NCBI GenBank assembly: GCA_016946835.1
Contig: JACVTC010000030.1
Location: 1,052,501-1,087,500 of the forward strand
Length of the DNA: 35,000 nucleotides
From: Neocallimastix lanati (nom. inval.)
Lineage: Eukaryota > Neocallimastigomycota > Neocallimastigomycetes > Neocallimastigales > Neocallimastigaceae
Direction: 5' to 3'
Under the pieces are notes generated by a model. It saw nothing but the letters and a program-made list of their open reading frames with translations. It was not told the origin of the DNA and searched no databases. Positions 1 to 10,583 of the stretch are shown here, piece by piece; positions within the stretch are counted from its first letter, which is position 1, and each line of letters opens with the position of its first letter. A program made the translations under genes and the position numbers.

Positions 1-113
1 TAGTAATTATTAAATTGATTCAAGTGCAAGTTAAAGAAAAAAAGAAAATAAACTAAAATATATAAATTAGAAATTAATATAATATAACTATATAATATCA
101 TTAATATTTTTAG

Positions 114-997
114 TTAATAAAAGTATAACAGAAATAGCATGGAAATTACTCACTACAAGGTAAATATATACATTATATTAATATTTATAGTAATTTATAT
201 AAATATATAAATAGAAATAATAATTAACATTTGTTTGTAATGTTTATACATATATATATATATATATTAATTATAATATTATAATATTTAACTAGTTTTA
301 ATACAACATTATGTATTCAATACCCTCCAAATATTATTGCTTTAGCTTGCATACTATTAGCAATTAAAATAAATTATAAAGATACCTCTTATATTAATAT
401 TGAAAATTGGAATGAATTTTTCTTTGCTAAGAAAGAATTAATAATAAGTAAATATTAAATCAAAATAAATTAATCTAATATATATTTTATTTTTATGAAA
501 ATTCAATATAAAATTTGTTTATAAAAAAAAAAAGAAAAAAAAAAACAATAATATTAAAAATATTGTTTTATTACATTTATTTAAATATATATATATATAT
601 ATATATATAGATGTATGTTATCAACTATTAGATTTTTTAAAGCAAGCTGATAATAATGAATTAATAAGTTATGAATTAATTATAAAAATTGAAGAAGATA
701 TTAAGAGGCAATTTGGTAATCCTGGTAATTATTATTTTTATTTTTAAAATTATTCTATTATTTAAGTCTAAGATTCCTAAATAAATAATATTTATATATG
801 ATAAATAAACATCAATATTATATCAATATATCAATAGATAAAATAGTTGATGATAAAAGAAATTATCATCAGTCACCCGAACGAAAAAGACAATATGATA
901 ATTATAGCTATGATAAAAGATCACATTATTATAAATATAATAGTTACGATAGAAGAGATAAAACGGATTATCGTACTAACTATGATAAAGGTAAAAA

Positions 998-1068
<71 letters not shown>

Positions 1069-1106
1069 ATCATTAAGTAATAATATATTTTAATAATAAT
1101 TATTTC

Positions 1107-1138
<32 letters not shown>

Positions 1139-2097
1139 TTTAAGGTAAATCAAATCATTATAGAGGAAGACACTTCAGAAGAAGTAGATCAAGGAGTCGT
1201 AGTTTGAGTATTAAAAGTTATCGTAGTGGTTTTAATAGTTCAAGAAGTAGAAGCAGAACTAGAAGTAGAACAAGAAGTAGAAGTAGAAGTAGAAGTAGAA
1301 ATAGATTTTCCTACAGAAATAATAACTACAATAAATATAGAAGCAATAATTATAGTTATAATAGAAGAAGTAGAAGTAGAAGCAGGAGTAGAAGTAGAAG
1401 TAGAATAAAAAGTTATAGTAGAAATCATATACGAAGTAGATCAAGAAGTATTCCAAGAAATAGAATGAGTAATATTGAAATTTTGAAAAATATAAATTAT
1501 GATGCTGATGATAATACTATAGTTAATAAAAATAATGATAACACAAATAATCCTAATAATAACAATAATAGTGAGATAAATAATACTTATAATACTAGTA
1601 GCACGAATCTCAATGATCAAAATACTAACAATACAAATAATATCATAAATAATGATAATAATGATAAAAACAACAATAGAAGTAGAAGTAAAAGTCGATA
1701 TACTATCAACAATCAAGGTAATAATAGAAGTCAAAGTCGTAGTCGTAGTCGTAGTCGTAGTCATAGCATTATCAATATAAATCATAGTCGTCGATACCGT
1801 AGCAGAAGTAGCAGTAGAGGCAGAAGCAGAAGCAGAAATAGAGACAGAGATAGAAGTAGAACAAGAAATAGAAGTAGTAGTCGTAGTAGAATAAGAAGTA
1901 AAGCAAGAAGTTCAAGTAGAAATAAAATTAAAAATAATAAAAGTCGAAGTCGAAGTAGAACAAGAAGTAGAAGTAGAAGTTATAGTAGAAATAATAGAAC
2001 ATCTATGGATTGGAGGAGTAGAAGTAGAAGTAGAGCTTCTATTCGAAGTCAAAGTCGTAGTAGAAGTAGAAGTAAAATTAGAAGAAGAAAAAGATAA
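114..2097 (+). CDS. RS-domain cyclin (cyclin K/L/T family), 5' partial
   Basis: This is the 3' part of a transcription/splicing cyclin; the first exons lie left of the window and 1-113 reads as the tail of an intron. Exons: 114-159, 296-447, 611-724, 838-990, 1145-2097, all GT-AG and in frame (471 residues visible). The second cyclin fold is seen in ITEIAWKLLTTSFNTTLC and YPPNIIALACILLAIK, which match the helices of cyclins K, T and L. The following exon (VCYQLLDFLKQAD) fits the last cyclin helices. The remaining ~300 residues form an Arg-Ser dipeptide tail broken by an Asn-rich stretch. In known families such cyclins activate CDK9/12/11-type kinases acting on RNA polymerase II or splicing factors, and an RS tail points to nuclear speckles and cyclin L. 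The helix sequence itself is closer to K/T, so the subfamily is unsettled. The ATG at 139 is internal and out of the cyclin frame. Confidence 0.85.
999..1064. repeat. (ATT)n microsatellite inside cyclin intron
   Basis: About 22 trinucleotide units of TTA/ATT sit just inside the 5' splice site of the last intron (991-1144). The intron also contains a poly(T) run before its acceptor. It reads as poly-Leu or poly-Tyr in coding frames but is spliced out in the model. Confidence 0.9.
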
Positions 2098-2716
2098 ATA
2101 TAAATAAATGAAATGGAAAGGGAAATAAATAACGAATAAAAAATAATAAATAAAAAATAAAAAATAAAAATAAAAATAAAAATAAAAATAAAATTAATAA
2201 TGGTAATAATAATAATATAGTGATGGCAATATAATATGACTATAGTATATATAATAACTATTTTGGAAAATAAACCATATATATAAAAATCACGATAGTA
2301 AATATATCAAATTAAAAACCTTTAAAAACTAAAAAACTACTTCAAATAAATTTTGATCACACAATAAAATAAATAAATATATTGAAAACATAGCTTTGTT
2401 CTCTACGATGAATTCACATTGTGAAATATGATTACAATTCATATATTATTATAAATTGATATATAATAGAAGTAAACAATAAAAAAAAAAAAAAAAAAAA
2501 ATTAAACCTAAAAACTATTAGTACATTCCATATTTCAAAAATATCATACATATAAAATATTTATTTATTTATATATTTATATATTTATATATATATATTT
2601 AAAAAAAAATAAAATAAAATAAAAATAAAAATTATATAAAAAATAAAAAAAAAAAAAAAAATAAAAAAATAAAAAAATAAAAAAATAAAAAATTATTTTA
2701 TTTAATTATCATCAAT

Positions 2717-2753
<37 letters not shown>

Positions 2754-2800
2754 CAATATACCCAACAACATTTTTTATATAGTAAAGATTTTATTTTAAA

Positions 2801-2835
<35 letters not shown>

Positions 2836-3161
2836 ATATATATTATATGTGTATATTAAAAAATATAGTTAATAATCTCTTTTTTTTTTTTTTTAATATA
2901 TTTATTTATTAATTTATTTTAATATTTTAATACTATTTTGTTATTATCTTTTTAATATTATTTTTTTTATTTCTATTTTTATATTTATTTTCTTTATTCA
3001 TGTATATATACATATTACTAAACTATCCTGTAACGAAATGTTAAGAAAATAAGACATTTTATAAAATAAAAAAAAAATTAAATAAAAATTAAAAATTAAA
3101 AATTAACACTTTAATAAATGAATAATCAAGCAAAATAAATACTATATATATATAGTATATA

Positions 3162-3197
<36 letters not shown>

Positions 3198-3240
3198 AAT
3201 AAATACATATATTATATATATTTTTATTTATTTATATAAT
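2098..3240. other. AT-only intergenic DNA
   Basis: No gene is seen. The stretch consists of simple sequence: AAAAT-type tandem units around 2150-2195 and 2640-2695, poly(A) at about 2479-2500 and 2805-2834, and (AT)n at 2723-2750 and 3164-3194. A short island near 2413-2426 shares 14 nt (CACATTGTGAAATA) with 6698-6711. Confidence 0.7.
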
Positions 3241-3459
3241 TTATTTTATATAAGCCCTTAACATGATTCTCTAAATTGGAGTAAATATTTCTCAAGAGTT
3301 TGGGAGGCACATTATTTGTTTTTGTTTTTGTTTTTGTTTTTTTTTTTGTTTATTCCGATAGCTGTATCGCATATTTCATTTTCATTATCATAAGGTTCGT
3401 CCTGAACGATAACTACTTTAATTTTTTTTTAAACCAATATAAGAAAATATTTTTAATAC

Positions 3460-4331
3460 ATTTTCCATGGGTGGAATATACTGAATGTTTCTCAACTGAT
3501 TATACATATGAGAAATTAATTTGGAATTTTAAACAAAGAAATCATTCCAAGAAGACATGAATAGTTAATAAAGGGAATATTGAATCACATAAAATTGTTT
3601 ATTGAAAAATATATAGTGTTTATGTTAATTTTGATAAATTATTTAAAAAGAAGCTCTTTAATATCAAACAATTTCTGGAACATACAAAAACCGGAATTAG
3701 ATCCCTTACACATTGTTATTCCTGAAGTAAAATATAAAATAGGATTATTTAATAATTCAGAAAAAAAACTATTTTACTTTTTTAGTCCATGATTCTTATG
3801 AAATAAGAATACCAACACCTATAGACGGTGTATTTATAGTAGATGAAATAGAGAAAGTAATTATTTCACAAGAGTTATTTTGTACTCCCTTTTTTTTATC
3901 TATAAAAATGACTGTGTTGAATATAAAGAATGTAATAGGAAAGAAAAATTTCAAATCGTTTGAAATGTTTATGGATTATAAGTATATTGAATATGTAAGA
4001 AAAGTATTGAATACGAAAAAGATTGACGAATCTATAAAAAAAAAAAAAATTTAGTAATGATTATTCATGCTTTGATTTCTACGATACCTTTTCAAGAAAA
4101 GACCGTCATAAAAAGATAACGAAAATTAAAGACACGTTATTTTCAGACGTTCGAATTTGCTATTCATTATTTTTCCAATTGTTACGTGTTAAAAGAATTA
4201 AATCGTATGACAAGCAAAGCATCTCGTTAGTGTAAGTTCTTAATTATTTAAAGCCTGAATTTTCATTGAGTGAAATTAAACAGATTATTATAGAAAATGT
4301 CATTAGGAAAAACATTCCCGAAAATATATAA
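3460..4331 (+). pseudogene. decayed RNA polymerase beta/RPB2-like gene
   Basis: Three consecutive reading frames carry protein-like, G/C-richer sequence interrupted by frameshifts and stops. About 3580-3784 is one frame; 3785-4054 is a second, entered through an A/T homopolymer; 4053-4331 is a third, with an in-frame TAA at 4233. In the second frame the segment DGVFIVDEIEKVIISQE strongly resembles the conserved gly-Phe-Ile-Ile-x-x-x-Glu-Lys-Val-Ile-x-x-Gln-Glu block of second-largest subunits of multisubunit RNA polymerases. The flanking residues are too diverged to place. Upstream 3300-3560 may hold further N-terminal remnants. The divergence suggests it is not the nuclear RPB2 paralogue; a cytoplasmic linear plasmid or a large DNA virus are possible donors (inference). 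One motif carries the assignment, so confidence is moderate. Confidence 0.5.
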
Positions 4332-4764
4332 AAAAATAATTATTCCTGATTCTTCTCCAAAAACCACACTGGAATCCATCTTATCTTTTTAAGTAGTAAT
4401 GTGAAATAAAATAATATTCAAAATAAAGTGTATAAATACTCTCAGAATCATATATGCGTGACTTGTTATTATCATGCATGTATTAAATATAATAGATAAT
4501 TTATCTTTTAATGATCTAAACATCAGTATAAAAAAACTAATCTTGTAAAATTAATTTATTGAAAGTTTATTTATTTGTTGTAAATAGTAATATATTGATT
4601 TAACTACGTCAATATGCATGATCATCATGAATACTTATATAAATATGTTATATTATTACAGATATTATACTATTAACAAAATATTTATTCTTCGACTTAG
4701 TTATGTTACTAAATGCCAGTTGATTATGATCTATCTTTTTTACGGCCCAGACAAAAACAGCTGG
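4332..4764. other. no gene seen between two pseudogenes
   Basis: Somewhat G/C-richer than the surrounding intergenic DNA, with scattered short open stretches but no recognisable motif. It may belong to the decayed elements on either side. Confidence 0.5.
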
Positions 4765-5250
4765 TACAAAATATCGCTAATAAAGCTATAATATCAATAA
4801 TAAATGAAACTTTTATACCACTCCTTCACTATCAGAAGGTCCATGAGTTTGCTTATGACAATCTTCATGATGATAGCATCGTTTAGAGGAACATTCGTCA
4901 TCACTTTGACATATATCTCTAAATGCCTAACCACAATACATGTATGATTTTTTACCTCCTCTGTATGTACTGTGGCAATGTACAATTGGGTTTTCATCGT
5001 TAGAAGCACAGAAACTGTTAAAGCATTTATCAGAAAAACATTATTAATTCAGGGTACAAATAGCAAATCTATTGATTATTCAATTTCCAGATTCAATATT
5101 CCTAAGCTGACAAGCTTTAAGGAATATACCTTTTCATTCTTCCATTTTCATCTGGGAATTCAACAAAATTTTCCATGTAGCGATTATCAGTCTTAACATA
5201 TAAATTGTCTTTAAAATCAAAAGGTTATAAAGAACACATTCTTTATCGTT
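4765..5250 (-). pseudogene. decayed Cys-rich secreted/membrane protein gene
   Basis: Reading the minus strand gives a run of evenly spaced cysteines: CFSDKCFNSFC, then SYMYCG, then an in-frame stop, then CQSDDECSSKRC and HHEDCHKQTHGPSDSEG, followed by another stop and a hydrophobic stretch that could be a membrane segment. Upstream (5230-5060) lies FKDNLYVKTDNRYMENFVEF in the same style, with a frameshift and several stops. The pattern fits an extracellular Cys-rich domain followed by a transmembrane anchor, a layout I believe is common among multicopy secreted proteins of anaerobic fungi (recalled, not searched). At least four disabling changes are visible, so this copy is dead. Confidence 0.6.
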
Positions 5251-5607
5251 AATACTTCATCTTTGGTTAGATATTTGGGGATGTCATCCTATGTCATATC
5301 ATTATATATAGAATCCTCGACATTAATGAAGTGAATATAAAAAATGATGATAAATACGTTTAAAAGAATTTTGTTGTTCATTGCATACCGTTATATACAA
5401 TCTTATTGTATATTTATTAAGTTATTAATATACATAATATTTATTATTAATATTATACTAAAAAATTCATTTTATTTACATATAGTATAATTACATATAT
5501 TCCGAGATATCTCTAATTATACTTAAATATAATATCTATACTTACGAGATTTTAGTTTGGTAAATTATTATACCATAAAGTTTATTCTTTCAAAAATATT
5601 AAACCGT
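5251..5607. other. AT-rich intergenic DNA
   Basis: No gene, repeat or RNA is recognised; scattered stops in all frames. Confidence 0.5.
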
Positions 5608-5791
5608 AAATTTTATAGACCAAGTATATATATAATCATTGCTGTTATGACCATCTATTAATATAGGCTCCTAGTTATTAATAGGCATATAAGGTTTTAT
5701 GATAAATATATGTTCAAAAACCATGTGTTGATATATCAATATTATCAGGAGCCTATATTAATAAGTGTCAAAATTTATAGACCAAGTATAT
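5608..5791. repeat. inverted repeat nested in direct repeat (small element-like)
   Basis: A perfect 16-bp inverted pair, ATTAATATAGGCTCCT at 5657-5672 and its complement at 5747-5762, is enclosed by an 18-bp direct repeat, TTTATAGACCAAGTATAT, at 5612-5629 and 5774-5791. The G/C content of both repeats makes chance matches in this AT-rich background unlikely. The nested symmetry suggests a miniature transposon or its remnant. Confidence 0.65.
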
Positions 5792-6850
5792 TCAAATGAA
5801 TGTGTAAAAATATAATAGAAGTAATTTTCAATATCATTTATCATTATTAAACGAAATAAATATAATTAAACGAAATAAACAAATTATGAAAGCGATTATT
5901 TCCTATTATATATATCAATATGCTTAATATATATATACTTAATTATTTATATGCTTACTTAGGTTAATAACTTTTTATTGTTATTCTGTTTATTTAAGAG
6001 TTATTATTTAACTTTGATAAATACTTGAATATAAAATTAATTTAATTATTTAGTAATTTCTACTAAATTGGCGTTATTTCTATACTACAACTGGAAATAT
6101 TTCTTAATGATAAATATTTTCGTTATGATTAATTACGAAAATCGTTTTATTTCATAAAATTCAATTATTGCTTTATATAAAATAAAAATAATATAGGAAT
6201 CGAAATTATCTAAATACCTCAATTATATCATTTCCAGCAGAAATAAATAATAAGAATTATTTTTATGTAAATATAATTAAAAATCAAACTCTTTTGTCAA
6301 AAATAAAGATTAATTTAATACTTAATCCATTTTTTATATATAATTTTTTTTTTATTGAAAAAATTTTATTATTAAATTAAATTAAATCTAACCTTTTAGT
6401 TAAAAGCTTTGAAAAAAAAAAAAAAAAAAAGATATATGAAATAGTAATGAATCCCACAACAAACGACGTTGGAAGTTTAATAATCATATATAATAATCAA
6501 AAATATTTTATTCCAATACAAATGTTTTATAAAAAAAATTATATTCTATTACTATTTAAATAATATTTAAATAAAAAATATTATTTTTTAATTATCTATT
6601 TTTATTATGAAACTAGTGCTATTTTCGTATATAGCTTGATTTTTTAATTTATTATTTATTTAATTATTAAAAACAAGCCACAAACAAAAAATACGCCACA
6701 TTGTGAAATACACAATTGCGAAACGAACTAGATTCCTTTATTATTATTTAAATCTAACCCTTTAATTTAATAATATTTTTTTTTTTTTTTCTTTTTTTTT
6801 TAGATAACTAATCTTTACTTTAGTAAAATAAAAAAATTTAAAGCTTTCAA
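5792..6850. other. AT-rich intergenic DNA with a degenerate repeat motif
   Basis: No gene seen. A short duplicated ATTAAACGAAATAAA occurs near 5846-5880. The segment 6698-6730 (CACATTGTGAAATACAC, then TTGCGAAACG) resembles the right terminal repeat of the element at 6851-7057. Poly(A) and poly(T) runs lie near 6412-6430 and 6778-6800. Confidence 0.5.
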
Positions 6851-7057
6851 GGAGAGTGACATTTCCCAAAGTTGCACTTCGCTAAGTGGAGTATTGATAT
6901 AAATGAATGAATGAATAAATAAATAAAAATTCAAAATAATTTTTTTCAAACTTGTTTTTAATCACTATTAATAATATTTAATTTTATTTATTTAGTTATT
7001 CATTTATTTAATAATTTTCAATTTGGCGAAATACAACCTGGCGAAATGTCCCACTCC
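6851..7057. mobile_element. MITE-like element with ~38-bp imperfect terminal inverted repeats
   Basis: The left end starts GGAGAGTGACATTTC and continues to 6889. The right end, read on the minus strand from 7057, starts GGAGTGGGACATTTCGCC. The two ends pair over about 38 positions with roughly ten mismatches, including shared GACATTTC, GTTG and TTCGC blocks. The interior is AT-rich with no coding potential, and total length is about 207 bp. No clear target-site duplication is seen. This is the form of a non-autonomous DNA transposon; the parent transposase is not in the window. Confidence 0.6.
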
Positions 7058-7821
7058 TAAGTTTTCCATTCTCTTTTCTCCTTATTTATCAGTCCAAGTA
7101 ACAATAATAATATATAACGCTATTAATCTATTATACTTTTAATTCTAATATATATAAATATATATATATATTTATTTATATTAATATTAATATTATAATA
7201 TAATATTTTATTATATAAATCAAGATTTTAAATAAAGCTTTTCTTGTTTTTGGAGGTTTTATCATGCTTTTTTTTTTTTTTTTTTTTTTTCTTATAAATA
7301 ATTATACTTTAATTTATTATAGTACAATATATAAAAATAAAAAGGAATACCCCCTTTTTTTTTTATTTTATTTTATTTTTTTTTTTATTTTATTCTATTC
7401 TATTTTATTTTATTTTATTTTATTTATTTTTTAATTGTTTTATTCTTAGTATATATTATTTAATTTGTATAATTTAGTATTATAATTACTAATGATTTTT
7501 ATTTATTTTATTTATTATTTTTGAATGAATAAAAGAAATCTAATTTTTAAATAATATATATATATATATAAAGTAAAAAAAAAAAAAATTTAATAGCTCT
7601 TAAAAGGTGTTACATCAACAATAGTTATTAAAATTATTAGCTATTATTGTTATTTTTATGATTATTATGATTATTAAAATTTCATAATAATTATTATTAT
7701 TATTATTATTTAATATATATATTTTTTTTCTTTAAAAAAAAAAAAAAATCTATCGATAGATAGAAATATAAAAAATATATATAAAATTGTAAAAATTACT
7801 TTATTATTATTATTATTAGTA
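7058..7821. other. AT-rich intergenic DNA downstream of decarboxylase
   Basis: This is the convergent gap on the 3' side of the decarboxylase gene. It holds TATTTTATTT-type repeats (7364-7430), poly(T) at about 7267-7290 and an (ATT)n tract. No terminator motif or RNA gene is recognised. Confidence 0.5.
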
Positions 7822-8761
7822 TTATATAACTTTATGATTTATTTTATATTCTTCTTCTAAAATTTGTCCTAATTTAATTTGTTCCTCTATTATAGCTTTT
7901 ATATTATCTTGAGTTACTAATGGATTGGCAATAACCACACGTAATACAGCTACCCCTTTGGTATATGTTGGATATTTTGTTGTTTTCACAGTAGTTTTGG
8001 ATACAAAACCGGCACCTTCTCTTTTTTGTTTTGCTTGTAATTCAGTTGTGAAATAATCAATAATTTCATTTTCCTTATCAGTATAGAGAGAATCTTCTTC
8101 TTCAAATAACGATAATTCTTCTTCTTTATCAGTAAAATCAGAAATATCAAAAGTTTGATCTTGTATAGAATCATTACAACAGAGAGTAATCGAATTTTCA
8201 TTTTTATTATCACTCTTATCATTATTATTTTCTTCAAATGTTAGAGGAGGATGAGTTGTGTTATATGGTGTTGGTGAAGGTATAGATGAATTAGTAAACA
8301 CAGCAGAGGATAATGATTTAACTTCTATTTGTTCAATATCATATGATTTTTTACGTAACCAGATTGGTATATAACGATAAAGAAAAATATTGGTGACTGG
8401 TTTACTAATAATTTCGAATTGTGGGTACGATTTAACCAAATCTGCCATATATTTGGTATTATTTACAGCTATATCTAATAATTGACTAAGTCCATCTTTA
8501 CCTAATAAATTTAATGATGCATGTAAATAGAGAACGTTAGCTGGTCTAGAACCTTCTAAGGTTGTTTTTCCATGATCTAATGATTCTGCTCTTATAACAT
8601 AAGAAGCAACTTTTCTAATTGTTGTCGTTGGTAATAATGGTGATTTAAATAATACTATTCCACAACCTATTGGTGTATATAATAATTTATGACCTTGTAT
8701 AATATAATAAAAAATAATATAATATTTTTTATTTATTATTTATTATTTTTTTTAATTATTA

Positions 8762-8840
<79 letters not shown>

Positions 8841-10533
8841 TTATTTATTTATTTATTTATTATTATTATTATTATTTTTAATTTCTAATTTTCTATAATA
8901 TATATTTACCATCTATAGTAATGGTATCTGCTTTTTCTATACCCTTTAATAAATGACGATATTTATTCGACATTATAAATGAACCACCCCATGCACCATC
9001 AACATGGAATAATGCTCCATATTTCTTTGCTAAATCCGCCAAAATATCTAATCTATCAATGGAACCACTAATTATATGTTATTTATTTATTTAAAACAAA
9101 AAAAAAAAAAAAAAAAAAACATTAATTATATTAATAATTATTTTCAGTTTAAATATATATATATATATATATATACATAAAATAATATAAAGTATTATTA
9201 TTAATGTTAAATTTAATATTAAATTATTAAATATAGTTAAAATATATTTAAATATATTATTAGAAATTTACACTTCTGTAGTACAGGCAATACCGACGAT
9301 GGCTATAACTTTTATTTTTTTATGCTTTAATTCTTCAAGTTTTTCTATTAATAGATCAATTCTAATATATAGATATATATATGGATATATATATGGATAT
9401 ATAGATATAGATATAAATTATAAAATGAAGATTTCATTTTATAAATAACATTTATATATATTAGTTAAGTGAACACATTTAATTTTAAATATTAAAAGTA
9501 TTTATATAAAATAGTTTAATAATTACGTAAATTATTTATAACAATTATTAAAATTTCTTTTCCGTTTACCTCATTTTATAATCTGAATCAACTGGAATAG
9601 TATATATATTTTTTAAACCCATACCCAAAATATCAGCTGCTTTTTTAAATGAATAATGCATTAAATCTGAACCTACAATAGCCATATCATTATATCCATA
9701 ATATCTCAAGGCTGAAATAACACCTTCCTTTTCAATACCTTCAAAATCATCAGTTTTTGGAAAGGCATTATTTCTAGCTACCCACATAGCTGTTAAATTT
9801 GCTATAGTACCACCTGAAGTAATACAGCCTTTTTATTATTATTATTATTATTATTATTTTATTATTTTAAAATTTTTCATAATAAAACAATGATAATAAT
9901 AATAAAATTTGATATTGAATTATATAATAAGTATCATAAATATAATGTAATAATTATTTTATATAATTTTATAACATTAATTAAAAAAAAAAAAAAAAAT
10001 TAGTATATTAATTTTATAATTAAGAATTATAATAGAATTTAAAATTAATTAATTTCCATATTGTTATTTTTACTGTTAATTATATAATAATAATATTATT
10101 AATGATTACCAAAAGTCCCTTCAGTAGAGCTTAAATATTTTTCGTAAAAATCATTAGTATTATCATAAAATGCTCTATGTAATTTTGATAATGTTTCTCT
10201 TTCTAAAAAAGTCATTGTTGCTGAAGTTTCTACTTTAACTACATTTTGATTCATTGAAGTAATTAATTTTGATAATGGTCTATGAAAGAAAGGTAAAGCA
10301 GTAGTCTATTAACAATATTTATTATTATCCCCAAAAAAAAGTTTATTATATATTTTATTATATTATTATATATTAAATGGTATTTAACTTTTTCAATATT
10401 TTTAACTTAATATTTCTATTTATTAGTATATATACTATATAATTACATAAGAATTATATTATTTATTTAATTTCATATAATTATTTTCATTATTTTATAA
10501 AAATTTATAATTATCAATTTCTTTTACTTTTAC

Positions 10534-10583
<50 letters not shown>

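Noticed and set aside
139-159. ATG at 139 followed by GAA ATT ACT CAC TAC AAG as a gene start
   Set aside because: It is out of frame with the cyclin reading (ITEIAWKLLTT) that spans it and joins cleanly to the next exon; the true start is upstream of the window.
1240-1785. Minus-strand and alternate-frame open frames over the RS region
   Set aside because: They are Thr/Ser/Tyr- or Glu-Val-rich shadows of the Arg-Ser codon repeats on the plus strand.
4972-5196. 74-codon plus-strand open frame
   Set aside because: The opposite strand shows a conserved Cys-spacing pattern; the plus-strand frame is its shadow.
8689-8898. Plus-strand Ile/Phe-rich open frame
   Set aside because: It lies inside intron 7 of the decarboxylase and is made of ATT and T-run sequence.
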